This document shows positions 48,848 through 59,595 of a stretch of 64,000 nucleotides of DNA, piece after piece. The translations under genes and the position numbers were made by a program. Numbering within the stretch: the first letter of the stretch is position 1; the number at the start of each line of letters is the position of its first letter. Where the stretch lies: positions 31,426,901 to 31,490,900 of the forward strand of contig CM049317.1 of the NCBI GenBank assembly GCA_026874595.1. Reading direction: 5' to 3'. Source of the stretch: Sipunculus nudus. Taxonomy: Eukaryota; Annelida; Sipuncula; Golfingiida; Sipunculidae. The notes under the pieces are model-generated. The model ran no database searches, was not told the origin of the DNA, and worked only from the letters and a program-made list of their open reading frames with translations.

Positions 48848-49766
48848 TATGGTATGATTTTCAGGGCGTTTGAGACAATCTATTGCTGCTTATAATATCT
48901 CCAGACGTTATGGAATCATTTAAAAATGTGATGAGCATAATCTCACTGAGTACATCATATAATTGTGACAGAATGAGCGTCTACTATAACATCCTTCAGG
49001 TAAAGTTAACGCCGGTAACCTGAAAGGAGGCTCCGTGGTTTTCCTTAATCGACCGAATGGTTTTCCTTGGATATTAGAAAGAATGATACTGTCACGGATA
49101 GGATCCAGCCTTATCTAGATCATTTCCGGACTTCAGGTTCTTTTAATATTAGACATAGAATTAGACCAATTTGGTCGTAAGATTGAGTTATATGATTATA
49201 AAAAAGGGGATTTTATGGCCCAAACCAACATTACCCGCCCTCTCATATCAGCATGGATATTTCAGCAAAGAAACAAGCCAGAATGATACTTAATACTAGT
49301 TTATTAATACTGTACACAAACTAAAAAATGGAATATCAAAGGTCTCCGGCACGGCCAATGTCCAACAGTATCCGGATATAATACCCCTCGACCGGTAAAA
49401 GGTGAAGCAACACCTGAAACAAAAAGAAAAATGAAAATATTCCCAAAAGTATCAGGCAAGTTTAACCCCTAGAACATAGCCAGCCTTTTCTCCCTTGAAG
49501 GTTATTAAAAACTTGCCAGCCCTAATACTTTACATAGCCGCTCCAATACATACAACCCTAGGAAATTTCCTGGTCTCAACATTTCACATTAAGAAACATA
49601 ATGCAAAAAAAAACCCCTCCTAATATAAGTCTACTGGATTGATGGGCTCATACCCCTTTGAATATAATATAACTTTACTCGGTTATTTAGATAAGAATCA
49701 AGATAGGTAAAGGATATAAGGCTGCGTTTTATGAGGTTCTGCTGATTTGGTTAGGTACTCACCAGG
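48848..49766. other. Non-coding stretch
   Basis: No gene, RNA or repeat end was recognised. Confidence 0.35.
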
Positions 49767-49985
49767 TTAACCACTGGCCCTGTGCTGAATGGTGCCCTCT
49801 GCTATGCCCTCTAATGGACCTCCACAGAATCCGCCCCTGGGGGTTGTCGGTGAACCATTGATAGCCACACCCTTCTTGGCATGTTCGTCCTCAGGGAATG
49901 CTAGGCAGCCACAACCAGGCACTTGTGTATACCGGCAAACAGATCTCAAATGAGAACTTCTGAATATATTAGTATATAGTCCCAC
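49767..49985 (-). CDS. Candidate exon, unrecognised, Gly/Pro-rich
   Basis: The minus-strand frame reads QVPGCGCLAFPEDEHAKKG, NGSPTTPRGGFCGGPLEG and EGTIQHRASG. It is followed five bases after its TAA stop by a donor-like CTG|GTGAGT (around 49760). Its GC content is clearly higher than in the flanks. It could be an exon read in another frame, or part of a repeat; no family is recognised. Confidence 0.25.
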   Translation of the reverse strand: MGLYTNIFRSSHLRSVCRYTQVPGCGCLAFPEDEHAKKGVAINGSPTTPRGGFCGGPLEGIAEGTIQHRASG

Positions 49986-50721
49986 GTATATAGTCCCACG
50001 TTTATAAAGTGTTTATACGATGTCCATGTACACTGTACATGGTGCTTGAGAATTAAAACTCAAGGCAGGTCGCTGGTTATCCCCTACATCAAATTAACAA
50101 GCCACCAGGCCTATATTATAAATGTTCATTCTGCCCTGCAGGTATCAAGCGCGTCCCTCCTAGGAGAGAGCCTCACGCCAACTGACTTTCCCAGCAGTGG
50201 CCAGGGTGCCTTGGCAAGACCAACTAAAACAGCAAAACCTGAATATCAAGTTAAAAATACAACCTCTGAAATCTACAGCCTAAAATAGCTTCATACTGAA
50301 TGGCCTTACAGGACCAATTAAAGTGATACAGATGACTGGGCAAGGGATCCACATGCTGAATAGACCCGCTCAAACCAAAATAACTGTACAGGGAAGCCCC
50401 ATATTAAGCTGTATGAACCCTGGAAAGTACAACTGAACCATACATACCGGTGCCAGGGTAATTTATTGAATGCACGTCCAATTATTTACAATGTAGCAGT
50501 AAACCTATGTCACAAACATTTATGCAATTATCTTATCATACAAAATTTTGTGACAGATACATAAAGCGCTAAGACTTGTCAAAATTTGTTTATTAGCTGG
50601 TCGAAAGGGGGCACTGCTTTGATATATTCTTACCTCGCGTCCCGACTTTATCTCCGAGACATAATTTAAAGATCACAAATTATTCAACAACAGGGTCTTA
50701 GATCTATATTATAGCGACATC
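49986..50721. other. Non-coding stretch
   Basis: It contains a 15-bp tandem pair (TATATAGTCCCACGT) near 49973-50003 and a small palindrome CCATGTAC/GTACATGG at 50023-50041. No gene is seen. Confidence 0.45.
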
Positions 50722-50905
50722 ATCTATTCGAGCCAATCAATAAATTTGGTTCATTGATCTGATTTGTAGTCATCTCCATTTTCCGAACACAATCGATTAC
50801 CTTAAAGGCAAATAATGGAATGAATTTGAAATATAGTCATAGGAACACTGCCTTATATACGTTTCATAACACTGACATATATTGGAATTTTACCAAAATG
50901 ACCAC
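50722..50905 (+). repeat. Segment paralogous to 25275-25425
   Basis: See the partner for landmarks. It probably marks the left side of the B copy of the lectin region. Confidence 0.5.
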
Positions 50906-51959
50906 ATTATCAAAAAGAACTTTTATTGACCCTTCAAAAGAGCCGTTCAATTACATTATAGTCGTATATAATATGCTGTAAAGGAAAAAAAGCATGAGGA
51001 TCGAAGAAGGTTTAGAGATATGATTAATAGTCTTGTGACTAGGAGAGTACTGATAATAGTTATATCATCTTCATGATAACGTTTCAATCTATAGATATAC
51101 ATTTCGGATAGGTAACGGGAGCTGAAATTACACGTATTCAAATTCTGTTAGTACCAACCCATATATGACCAAGTGAGGGACTGATCATCCGGTCTCTATT
51201 CTTGGACTATTCACGGTTCAATCTCCGGTCATGCTCAGTGTGTAAAAAGCAAAACCATCTTGTACAGTCCAGTTATAGGCTCCGAATGTTTTGAATGTGG
51301 CATTTGACCTTAGACTTCCGGCTTCATCCTTGGATATTATCCTTGGTCAAAAGAACTGTTCGCGCCCAGGTCTCCTAGGGTCTGCCACGGAGGAAACCCG
51401 AAATCAGACCGGTTATATATTACGGAGGGTCCAAAGATGAAGCATGGTAAGGTAAAGAATGGCTAAGAGTGCTTTAGGCTAGCTCAAGAAAATTCAAGGA
51501 CTCTTCATGATAAAAGCGACCTGACACTTTTTTCCCGGCATCTTACTTTGGCAAAACCAGTTTGATTTGAAAGAGATATCTGCATTGCCGTGTGTATTTC
51601 GACATTTTACCAGATTAAAACCGGTAATAAGCCAGTACTTAATCCTAAAGGACCTGGAAAAAACCGCCGAATTAACTGGCTATCGAACTGGATAAAAACC
51701 AGATTGGATGACGTCGATTTCACCCTCCGAAGATTAGTTCATGACTGTGTGACTGGGTCTTCAGCACAATATAGGGAGCAGTTGAGAGCTGTTGTAAAGT
51801 CGGAGGATACTGCACTAACATAATTCTTGAAGAAAAGAGGTTTCCAGGCCTTAAGTTACGATGAAAACTTATTGATAAAACCAGATGGGTAGACAAATCC
51901 AGGGTGTATGATAACTTTCTCTTCACCTTCGACTTTGTCTTGTTTGAACGTTGACTGTT
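50906..51959. other. Non-coding stretch; possible short ORF 51590-51823
   Basis: The plus-strand frame at 51590-51823 (78 codons, containing INWLSNWIKTRLDDVDF) has reasonable composition but no recognised family. No counterpart of lectin exon 4 was found here. Confidence 0.3.
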
Positions 51960-51965
51960 AAAAAT

Positions 51966-53033
51966 TTGCATGTGATTGATAATCTCTGATTGCAGTTGCC
52001 CTCGTCCCAGTGGTTCATGTCGTAAATTATAGGCGGTACAGCCCAGAGGAAGTTAACTGTCAGCTGATACAGTTTTCATCAGGAAAGTGGTCCGTCTGAC
52101 TAGGAGTCCAGGAAATCCATCTGGTCCTCAAGTCGTCCGCCCAGAGGTAATAGCCTGCGAAAATCTAGGTCCAATGAAAGCCAAGGTCAATAAAAGCTAA
52201 AGTCATTATCATATTAATTCAGTTAATTATCTTATTATCTCTTACCAAAGAACTTTAATTAGGTGGGGATTAAAGTGTGCGCTATATTGTCAAAACACAT
52301 TAACGAATGCAAGGTTCCGCTATGTTGTATGTCCCTGTTGATGGATTTTTCCAAAACCGTGTTTGCATTTACTTATTCGGTACATATTCCAAGATTCATA
52401 CATGCATAAATGATTGTACATTTGAGAATATTCCTTGATGAATAAACGGGAATTTGATAAACGGGAGCATGATCCAAAACAAGAACTTTGACATATATAT
52501 TCACACCTTTTGTATAAGGATGCATAATAGTGTTATTATTTAAAAGACCCTCACTTGACACTTGTATTGTTGTGTTATCATTAATACATTATATATGGAA
52601 GTTCTAAAATTATTATCATCAATAAAAAGTTAATCAGCTGCATGAAAAATATAAAAGATCCATAAAGAGCAATATGTTATTAATCATAATGATCTTTATG
52701 TATATGGTCGTTTGAAAGAATATTCAAATTCCCTCCACGTCACGATTTCCTAGTTCGGGTTCAGTACGGTTTAACAGTATGCTTGAGTTATCAGCGCTTT
52801 AGATCCTGTTTTGTGTCTGAGGTCTTTACGAAACGGTTAATATACATCCACATTGCACACGTACAACGAGGATAAGAAGAAAGCTTAAGACCCATATTAA
52901 CTCTTCTCCTATGTACGTTATTTGAATAAAACAACCCATAACTACTCACCGAATGCCAGTTCTGTGAATGTATACCAAACAAACATCATGATTAAGATCT
53001 AGAAAGTAGTTTGTCCCTTTTGTGGTTGAACCA
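51966..53033 (-). pseudogene. C-type lectin pseudogene (paralog of 28666-32139)
   Basis: Exon 3 remnant at 52154-51966 reads WADDLRTRWISW and HFPDENCI, then after a one-base deletion near 52064 resumes with the WDEGNC block. QPD has become QTD and the splice donor is lost. Exon 1 remnant at 53033-52950 keeps the hydrophobic core (ILIMMFV) and a GTGAGT donor, but has an in-frame TAG. Exon 2 and exon 4 were not found; the distance between the remnants (~0.8 kb against ~2.3 kb in copy A) fits a deletion of exon 2. The relics are unlikely to give a working protein. Confidence 0.7.
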
Positions 53034-53634
53034 CATTTACTGAATCTTGACCAAGGATTACAAGCAAATTGTATGTGATAAGCTAGCAAAGGGCGAGTCA
53101 GTTTCACTAATTATTAACTGGGCTGGTGGTGGAGGCTATGTTGTTACCATGGACAGTATTGATCACTGGGAAGGAGATGATCAACTACATAGGATAATAT
53201 TAAGTCAATATTAAGTCTGTAAAGTAACGGGAGTAGATGATCATGCATACATGGAAATGTAGCGTGTACATAACAGGATAACTGATATATAAATGATACA
53301 AGTAAAGAAATTCTTAGTATTTTGTTATAGAATTCTATTCTAGTAGACCCGTCTGTAGGTTTTATTTGTTTCCGTGTAACAGAGCGACCTTTCCATCATC
53401 TCATGCAATTATTTTTTGTGTATGACTGGACAGTGCCTATAACCTCATATTTGTAAATGATGAATACGCAAGTCCTATGAAAACGATACCATTAGTAAAA
53501 AATAAAAACCTGTCAGTATACTTAATAAAAAAAATGAACCTGCGTAAATACATGTGATGATACAATGATGTGTTTTCCTTTGACACGGAAGTTTTCTAAA
53601 GAACCAGTTCCTGTACAATACAAGAAATGGAAAT

Positions 53635-53637
<3 letters not shown>

Positions 53638-53710
<73 letters not shown>
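53638..53710. repeat. (TA)n microsatellite
   Basis: An uninterrupted TA tract of about 73 bp. Confidence 0.97.
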
Positions 53711-53714
<4 letters not shown>

Positions 53715-53778
53715 TAATGGTTGCTGTTGAAAATTGATAAAAGTAAATGTTATATCACTAAAAATTGTTCAAATATTA

Positions 53779-53800
53779 GGGGGACCATATGTGGTCCCCC
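53779..53800. repeat. 9-bp hairpin between two TA tracts
   Basis: GGGGGACCA and TGGTCCCCC flank a TATG loop. The hairpin lies between the TA tracts at 53638-53710 and 53862-53922. Confidence 0.8.
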
Positions 53801-53859
53801 TTATGTTTAATGATCCCCTATTGCATCACTTAAAGGAAGGTTGATCTACATAATATCTA

Positions 53860-53861
<2 letters not shown>

Positions 53862-53922
<61 letters not shown>
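53862..53922. repeat. (TA)n microsatellite
   Basis: An uninterrupted TA tract of about 60 bp. Confidence 0.97.
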
Positions 53923-53927
<5 letters not shown>

Positions 53928-54629
53928 GCCAGTATCAAAAGAATGCAGTCATAAGAGACATCTGAAGATACATCATAACTAATAATCGGTATATTTTTAA
54001 TATACCAATATATGCAGTTATAACCAACATATCGTTTCCTTCTTATGATATTCTTGTCATCATATGTCTAATGAATATTTAAAAAGTAACCAACAAATCA
54101 TGCTCTGGACAGCCTTTAGACCCATCCATGCGAACATTACGGTATGCATAATGTAGAGGGCCGCCAATGTTCGTTTTAGCGTATTAAACCAGATCTATCA
54201 GTTTAACCATCCGAATACGATAAGATGGAGTAAGCACTGGGCTCGCAAAATGCATCCAATGTGGCTTGCGATCTTGATAAGGTAGGAATACCTGGAACAC
54301 CCACTGCTGCCAGCCCACTCGGAGGGCCTGGGCCGTATTCGAGGTGTTTCGAACAATCGTCCCGCGTAATTCGTAATTAAGTAATTCTAAGATCACGCCA
54401 ACTCATTTCTCACCCAGGACCGACCATTTATGGGAACCGACCCCCGTATGGGAACGACCTGATCCTTGCAGTTAAACAAAAAAAAAAAAAAAGAAATAAC
54501 AGTCTATATGCACGGTGAAGTCATTTATAAGTAAAATTATACCTAGTAATAGTCAAATTCTTCGATTTGATCCAGCCGGGATTGAATGCCGTGGGACTCC
54601 AAAATCGTACAACATAGTTACTGGTATAT

Positions 54630-56092
54630 AAGGAATCTATCGTCGCTCACTCTGCATAAATGTGTCTTTTTAGTAGAAAATGGACATATATTAAATTTTA
54701 ACTTCAGCATGCATAACATTTTATGACAAATTCATGCAGATCACGCAGCAAGAAAATGCTTAGGAATAGTTGCCACAAGCATCATCGGACGCAGTAATTC
54801 TTCTGACAGACATTTACTAGGTGTCGCGATAAGAACGGACCGCTAGTACGATGGGCATCCCTAATAAGCAGCTGCAATAAAACCTCAGGGACTGGGCTGT
54901 GGCTCCATTTGATGCTGGACATCGATCCCAGTCTACTACATCTAATCGTATCTCCATGGTTTATCAAGGTAATAAATGTGGATACAAAAATAAATCAGGC
55001 ATATAAGTGTATATATGATAACGGGTTCCTAAACACCCTGGGAGACATATGTATAAATGTATATATCATATGAGTTCAGTTATTGATACATCATCTATCA
55101 CAACTCCAGCCCTCCCCTTCGACAGTAGCTGAAGTGATTCAACCATTACCAGACCAATACCACACCATATGGACCACTCCGTTAGTAAGAATATGAATCT
55201 GCACATATATAAATTAACACACAATGAACTTTTTTATTCTTGAAAATTTGAACCACTTATAACGAGAGTTATGTGTAAAATTGGGGACATGGGAGCGGAT
55301 AGGATAGAGAGACCTTACCTCACTTATTCTTTAGGGAAATCTAGCGTGTCGGGTTGCTTGCTCGAGATTTTGATATGATGAAGTCGATTGTCCAGCATAG
55401 ATGATGGTAGAAATGCATTAAAATCATCCATTTAATATTCCCCGTTGGTTCTCAGACTCGTTAATTCCTAACATGATAACCATAACACTCACTAAAAACA
55501 GACTGATAGAAATGTCCTTGTATGACGAACGGACAGTCTTTATAAGAGCTTTGACTTTATAATGTTAAGCAGTATACGGAATGTGTTGTGATCGTTAGAA
55601 ATCTAGGAAAGTTGACATATGGTCTAAAGGCAACACTGGTAACAGAACTGATACCTAGACAAGTATAGGGATTACCACTTTTAAAGATAGGTGTGACATT
55701 TGCCTTTTTTCCATAGTTTAGTAGTTTTCCTGAATGAAATGAAAGTTCTGCGATTGTTTTGATAAGATAGGATAGTTCCTTTGACATATTTTTAGAATAA
55801 ACAGATATATATCATCTGGTCCCTTATATTTACATGTGTCTAGGGATTTAAATAAATATATTCATATAAATATATATATTTAAATAAATGATCCAATATC
55901 ACTTATTTCAAATTGTACCTCTTCTAATTTGTTATTTCATTTTCTTGGTGTTAAGGGAACATAGTTGCAATTGTAGTTTAGTATTGTTTGTTGTATAAAT
56001 AGGTTGTTTAGCAGTTCTGCTTTTTCTTTTTGTTATGTAACATATGATCACTTTCCTCTGTCCAGCGGTGGTAGTGTCTTACGTGTTGTTCC
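54630..56092. repeat. Near-identical duplication, left copy (offset 7,908 bp)
   Basis: The sequence from AAGGAATCTATCGTCGCTC onward is repeated at 62538 to the window end. One difference was noticed (C at 54811, T at 62719). Sequence left of 54630 is unrelated to that left of 62538, which marks the breakpoint. The true right limit lies beyond the window. Confidence 0.95.
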
Positions 56093-56835
56093 TTTCATAA
56101 AGCAATCTATGGTCCCCCCCCCCTATGTCTTGTTTTGAAGATTTTCATTCAGATCATTTGCTAGTTTTAAAGAATATTTACCAACCATTGGCTTTTCTGA
56201 CCTCAGCATTAAATTTGTTCCGAGTATTTTTGTATAATTCCCAATGATTTACTTTTTAGTTCTCTTTGCATAAGATTTGATTCTTCAACACTTGCGTTTT
56301 ATTAATTTTAGTTCAGGAGTGAACCATTCTTTATTGACAGTTTTGTTTTGTATTTATTTTGCATTGTTCTGATATACAGAGGAATATGGATGTATATATT
56401 TCGTAGGCGGTGTTAATTTCTTAATCTTTAACTACAATATTATCCCTGCTTGTTTTCTTGAATATGTCTTTCATTTTAGTATAATTTCCCTCTTTATATT
56501 TTCAAACTGTTAAAAGATAGTTTGCTTGATACGGTTTGATCCAATATAATTTCCTGAATACTGCATTATGGTTACTGTAATGTTTAGGAAATGTACCATA
56601 TCATTACCAGATACCAGATCATTAAAGTGTGTTATTATTACAAAAAGTAGGGTTTTACTTTATCACTTATCCGTGTTGGTTCCCTAACATGCTGAGTTGG
56701 GCCATGCTCTTGAATGATATAATTCATTATCGGTATTGAATTAAGATCAAATAGGTAGTCCTTTAAAACTCCCCAACCTCCTACCTATTCATTTGGGGGT
56801 TTGTAGATAGTTGTACAGATTATTTTTTTGGTTGA
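55557..56835 (-). pseudogene. CR1/Jockey-like LINE relic (endonuclease end to RT start)
   Basis: On the minus strand, 56810 starts with an IYKPPN block (endonuclease motif VYRPPN). Near 56330 comes KEWFTPELKLIKRKC, the linker after the endonuclease. Further on are a WTEESDHML-KKKKAELLN block near 56070 and a SLDTCKYKGPDDI block near 55840. Last is the RT segment KKANVTPIFKSGNP at about 55700-55660, then ISSVTSV. This order is that of CR1/Jockey-type LINE ORF2. Several stops and frame changes are present and the catalytic YADD region is missing. The relic is inserted at the right end of lectin copy B. Confidence 0.7.
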
Positions 56836-56844
56836 TTCAGGATT

Positions 56845-58625
56845 TCAATGATAAGAAATCTCCTGCGTGTCCGGAGACGAGATTATTTTTCTTCCAAAGT
56901 ACCGCAGTGTGGTAAAGACCAAGGTGCTCTGTATAAACTGGCCAAGAAATTGATGGGTGAAGATTTTGGTACAGTATTTCCCAGTGGCACAGCTGATGAT
57001 GTCATTGCCAAAGTAGAAAAGATTCACAAAAAACAACTGACATCACGCTCTGTATGCGACACTTTCTTTCCGCCGGTAAGCAATTAAAAAAATTGGCAAA
57101 TTCAGTACTGTAAACACTAACTTCATACACAAATTGATTAGAAACGCAAAACAGAAACGTCAACCCTTGATCCATTGCCAACATGATTAGTGAAGCAGTG
57201 CACTAAGGAATTACTGCCAATTATTACAGCGATTGTCAATTCCTCGCTGTCAACGTCAGTTTTTCCAACAGCCTTCAAGCATGCATCCTCTCATTAAGAA
57301 ACAAGATCTTGATTAAGAGTCTCTCAGTATCTACAGGACTGTATCAAATCTCAGTTTTGTCTCCAAATTGATCGAGAAAGCTGTCTTGGACCAACTACAG
57401 AAGCATCTTGCTGAAGCCAGGGTGTGCGACCATTTTCAGCCAGCGTACCGAGCCTTTCATTCCACAGAGACAGCCCTTCTCAAGGTCCAGAAAGCAGCAA
57501 GAATATGCTTGAAAAGGGTTTGCCAGTAATTTTGGTTCTTTTAGACTTATCTGCAGCCTTTGATGCATTGGACCACCGTATCCTCCTAGATAGGTTACAG
57601 CATGTCTGTGACATCAATTCGAAGGGTACTGAGTGTTTCAGTCTTACCTTAGTGGCTGCTACCAAGCTGTTGAAATAAATGATGCTGTGTCTGATGAGAA
57701 ACCCCTGCCCTCTCGTCCCTCAGGGCTCATGCGTCGGGCCACAACGTGTCTCCATCTACACTCAACCACTTATTCAGCATTATGGTGTCAACTACCACTA
57801 TTACGCAGATGACACTCTATTTTACCTTTCCTTTCGCCCAGACCAACCCTCTGAATCGCTCGCCAAACTCCACAAGTGCATATCTGAAGTACGTATCTGG
57901 ATGTCACACAACATGCTAATGTTAAATGACAGTAAAACTGAAGACATTCTATTATTTTAACCTAAGGCGAAACTACAGCTCCTGAAAGACGTCCAGTTTT
58001 GGACGAATTTGTCAGTCCGAAACGGTAATACGCAATCTCGGTGTAAAGCTGTCAAATGTGATGTCGTTGAGCAATCACATCGACCCAGTCTGTCGGATAT
58101 AATTTATGCATCTCAGAACGATTAACAAAATTAGACAATATCTTTCTACTGAGGCTACAAAAACACTTGCACATGGTTTAGTGGTTTCTCGCATCGATTA
58201 TGCTAATTCCCTTATCTGCAACGCTCCGTACTACTTGCTACTAAAACTCCAACGGGTACAGAATTCTGCGGCGCGAATCATACCCAAAACACAGACATTT
58301 GACCACATAACTCCAGTACTGATATTGCTTCACAGCGTATTTATTTCAATGTACTTTTACTTGTTTTCAAAGCTTTGAAAAAGTGGCACCTGGATACATT
58401 CGTGACCTATAACGGCTCAGAACTGCACCTCGGACAGTAAGGTCTTCTACCTCACAGTTTTTAGTCACACGAGGATGTATGACTGAGACTTATGGTGATA
58501 AGTGTTTTAGTTGTTACGACCCGAAACTCTTGAACGGTTAACCTGCCAGCATCAGGAATGCTAGCTCTATTCCCACTTTTAAGAAACAACTCAAGACATA
58601 TCTTTTTAAACAGACGTTTAATCTG
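56845..58625 (+). pseudogene. LINE ORF2 (RT) relic
   Basis: Readable blocks in order are RDYFSSKVPQCGKDQGALYK (56872-56931) and, after frame changes, FRPVSNLSFVSKLIEK-like text near 57340. Next come FQPAYRAFHSTETALL near 57440 and LDLSAAFDALDHRILLDRL at 57540-57596. A shortened PQGS-GP block is near 57715, and the catalytic YYADDTLFYLSF is at about 57800. Further on are HNMLMLNDSKTE near 57910 and ALVVSRIDYANSL-like text near 58180. Last comes LQRVQNSAARII near 58240. The thumb and C-terminal part continue to a KKQLKT-LFKQTF ending near 58620. At least five frame breaks, plus a deletion in the PQGS block, show an inactive copy. Confidence 0.8.
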
Positions 58626-58757
58626 TAGTGTAGCGTTATTTTAAGGCTCCTTTCTTTTTAACCCTGCATGCTGTCAACTTTTCAATGTTTTCATATATTT
58701 TATGAAAAGCGGTCTGCAGCTAATTATTTTTAGATTAGGGCGCTATACAATTGTTGC

Positions 58758-58814
<57 letters not shown>
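58758..58814 (+). repeat. (TAA)n tail of the L2-like LINE
   Basis: About 18 ATA/TAA units directly follow the LINE 3' end, so this tract belongs to the element. Confidence 0.9.
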
Positions 58815-59049
58815 TACATATAATATATAGAATATGTTTTCAGTACACCAGGACCTTGACAGTCCAGCGGCTAACGGAATAGCGGCTCATGTACACACTC
58901 GGATCAACCTATGATATATAAGTGGAAATAATAGATGGATATTTATAAAATTTCACAGTTATAATCATGTATGATCAAATACCGATGTCACTTTCTCGAT
59001 CTGGCGGAACACGTTTATGGTTGCTAAAAACGTTCCAAATAAACGTCTG

Positions 59050-59120
59050 GCAAATTGGCTCAGAGGTAAGGTAGTTGGTCAGTAATGCACAATGGAACAC
59101 CGCGCGAGTTCAAAGCCATT
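59050..59120 (+). mobile_element. tRNA-like SINE head
   Basis: TTGGCTCAGAGGTAAGGTAG (A-box-like) is followed at tRNA spacing by GCGAGTTCAAAGCC (B-box-like) and a T-rich stretch. Confidence 0.45.
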
Positions 59121-59551
59121 TTCTGCTTTTATTTTCCTTCACTTGTAAACTTGTATTTTTTGTGCAAAATATACATTTTGCCTCTTATAACTGATTTTAC
59201 TAATCAATATAATTAAAAAAAAAAACTGTATTATCTTATATTACACACATCATACTTGATTATAAATAGAGGCGATAGCATATTGTCAAATTATTGTCAT
59301 GAATTATAAAAAAATTGCGAGTGATCAAAGTGAGTCCTAATATGATCAACTCTGCGGTTTATGGTATAATACTATAATATCAATTGTCTGAAAGTCATAG
59401 GTCGGGTCTAACTATGGTGAATTTCAAAATGTAGTCTGGATTGCCGGTACAGCCTAGCCCTAGAGGGCTAACATGTTCCCGCAAGTGATCGTCAGAGTTT
59501 ACTTTCAGAATTTTACAATTTACATGCACTTGTTGGCGATGGTATTTACAC

Positions 59552-59554
<3 letters not shown>

Positions 59555-59593
<39 letters not shown>
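59555..59593. repeat. (TA)n microsatellite
   Basis: An uninterrupted TA tract of about 39 bp. Confidence 0.95.

Positions 59594-59595
<2 letters not shown>

Larger units (their letters stand above)
51960..55555. repeat. Segmental duplication of the lectin region, copy B (partner 29508-33640)
   Basis: Diverged, same-orientation copy containing lectin exon remnants. It ends where a LINE relic begins. It includes ~0.7 kb around 54.2-55.2 kb that is absent from copy A. Its right part (54630-55555) is itself repeated at 62538-63463. Confidence 0.8.
56845..58814 (+). mobile_element. L2/CR1-like LINE, 5'-truncated, with (TAA)n tail
   Basis: The element begins in the region before the RT, contains a broken RT and C-terminal region, and ends with GGGCGCTATACAATTGTTG followed by a long ATA/TAA tract (58758-58814). 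That 3' design is typical of L2-like LINEs, which end in short tandem repeats. Its 5' end abuts the opposite-strand LINE relic at 56835, giving a head-to-head pair. Confidence 0.8.

Noticed and set aside
51590-51823. 78-codon plus-strand frame as a gene
   Set aside because: Composition is acceptable but there is no family, splice signal or conserved copy in the paralogous lectin block.
53779-53800. Transcription terminator
   Set aside because: A GC stem with a following T pair resembles a bacterial terminator, but the context is clearly eukaryotic.
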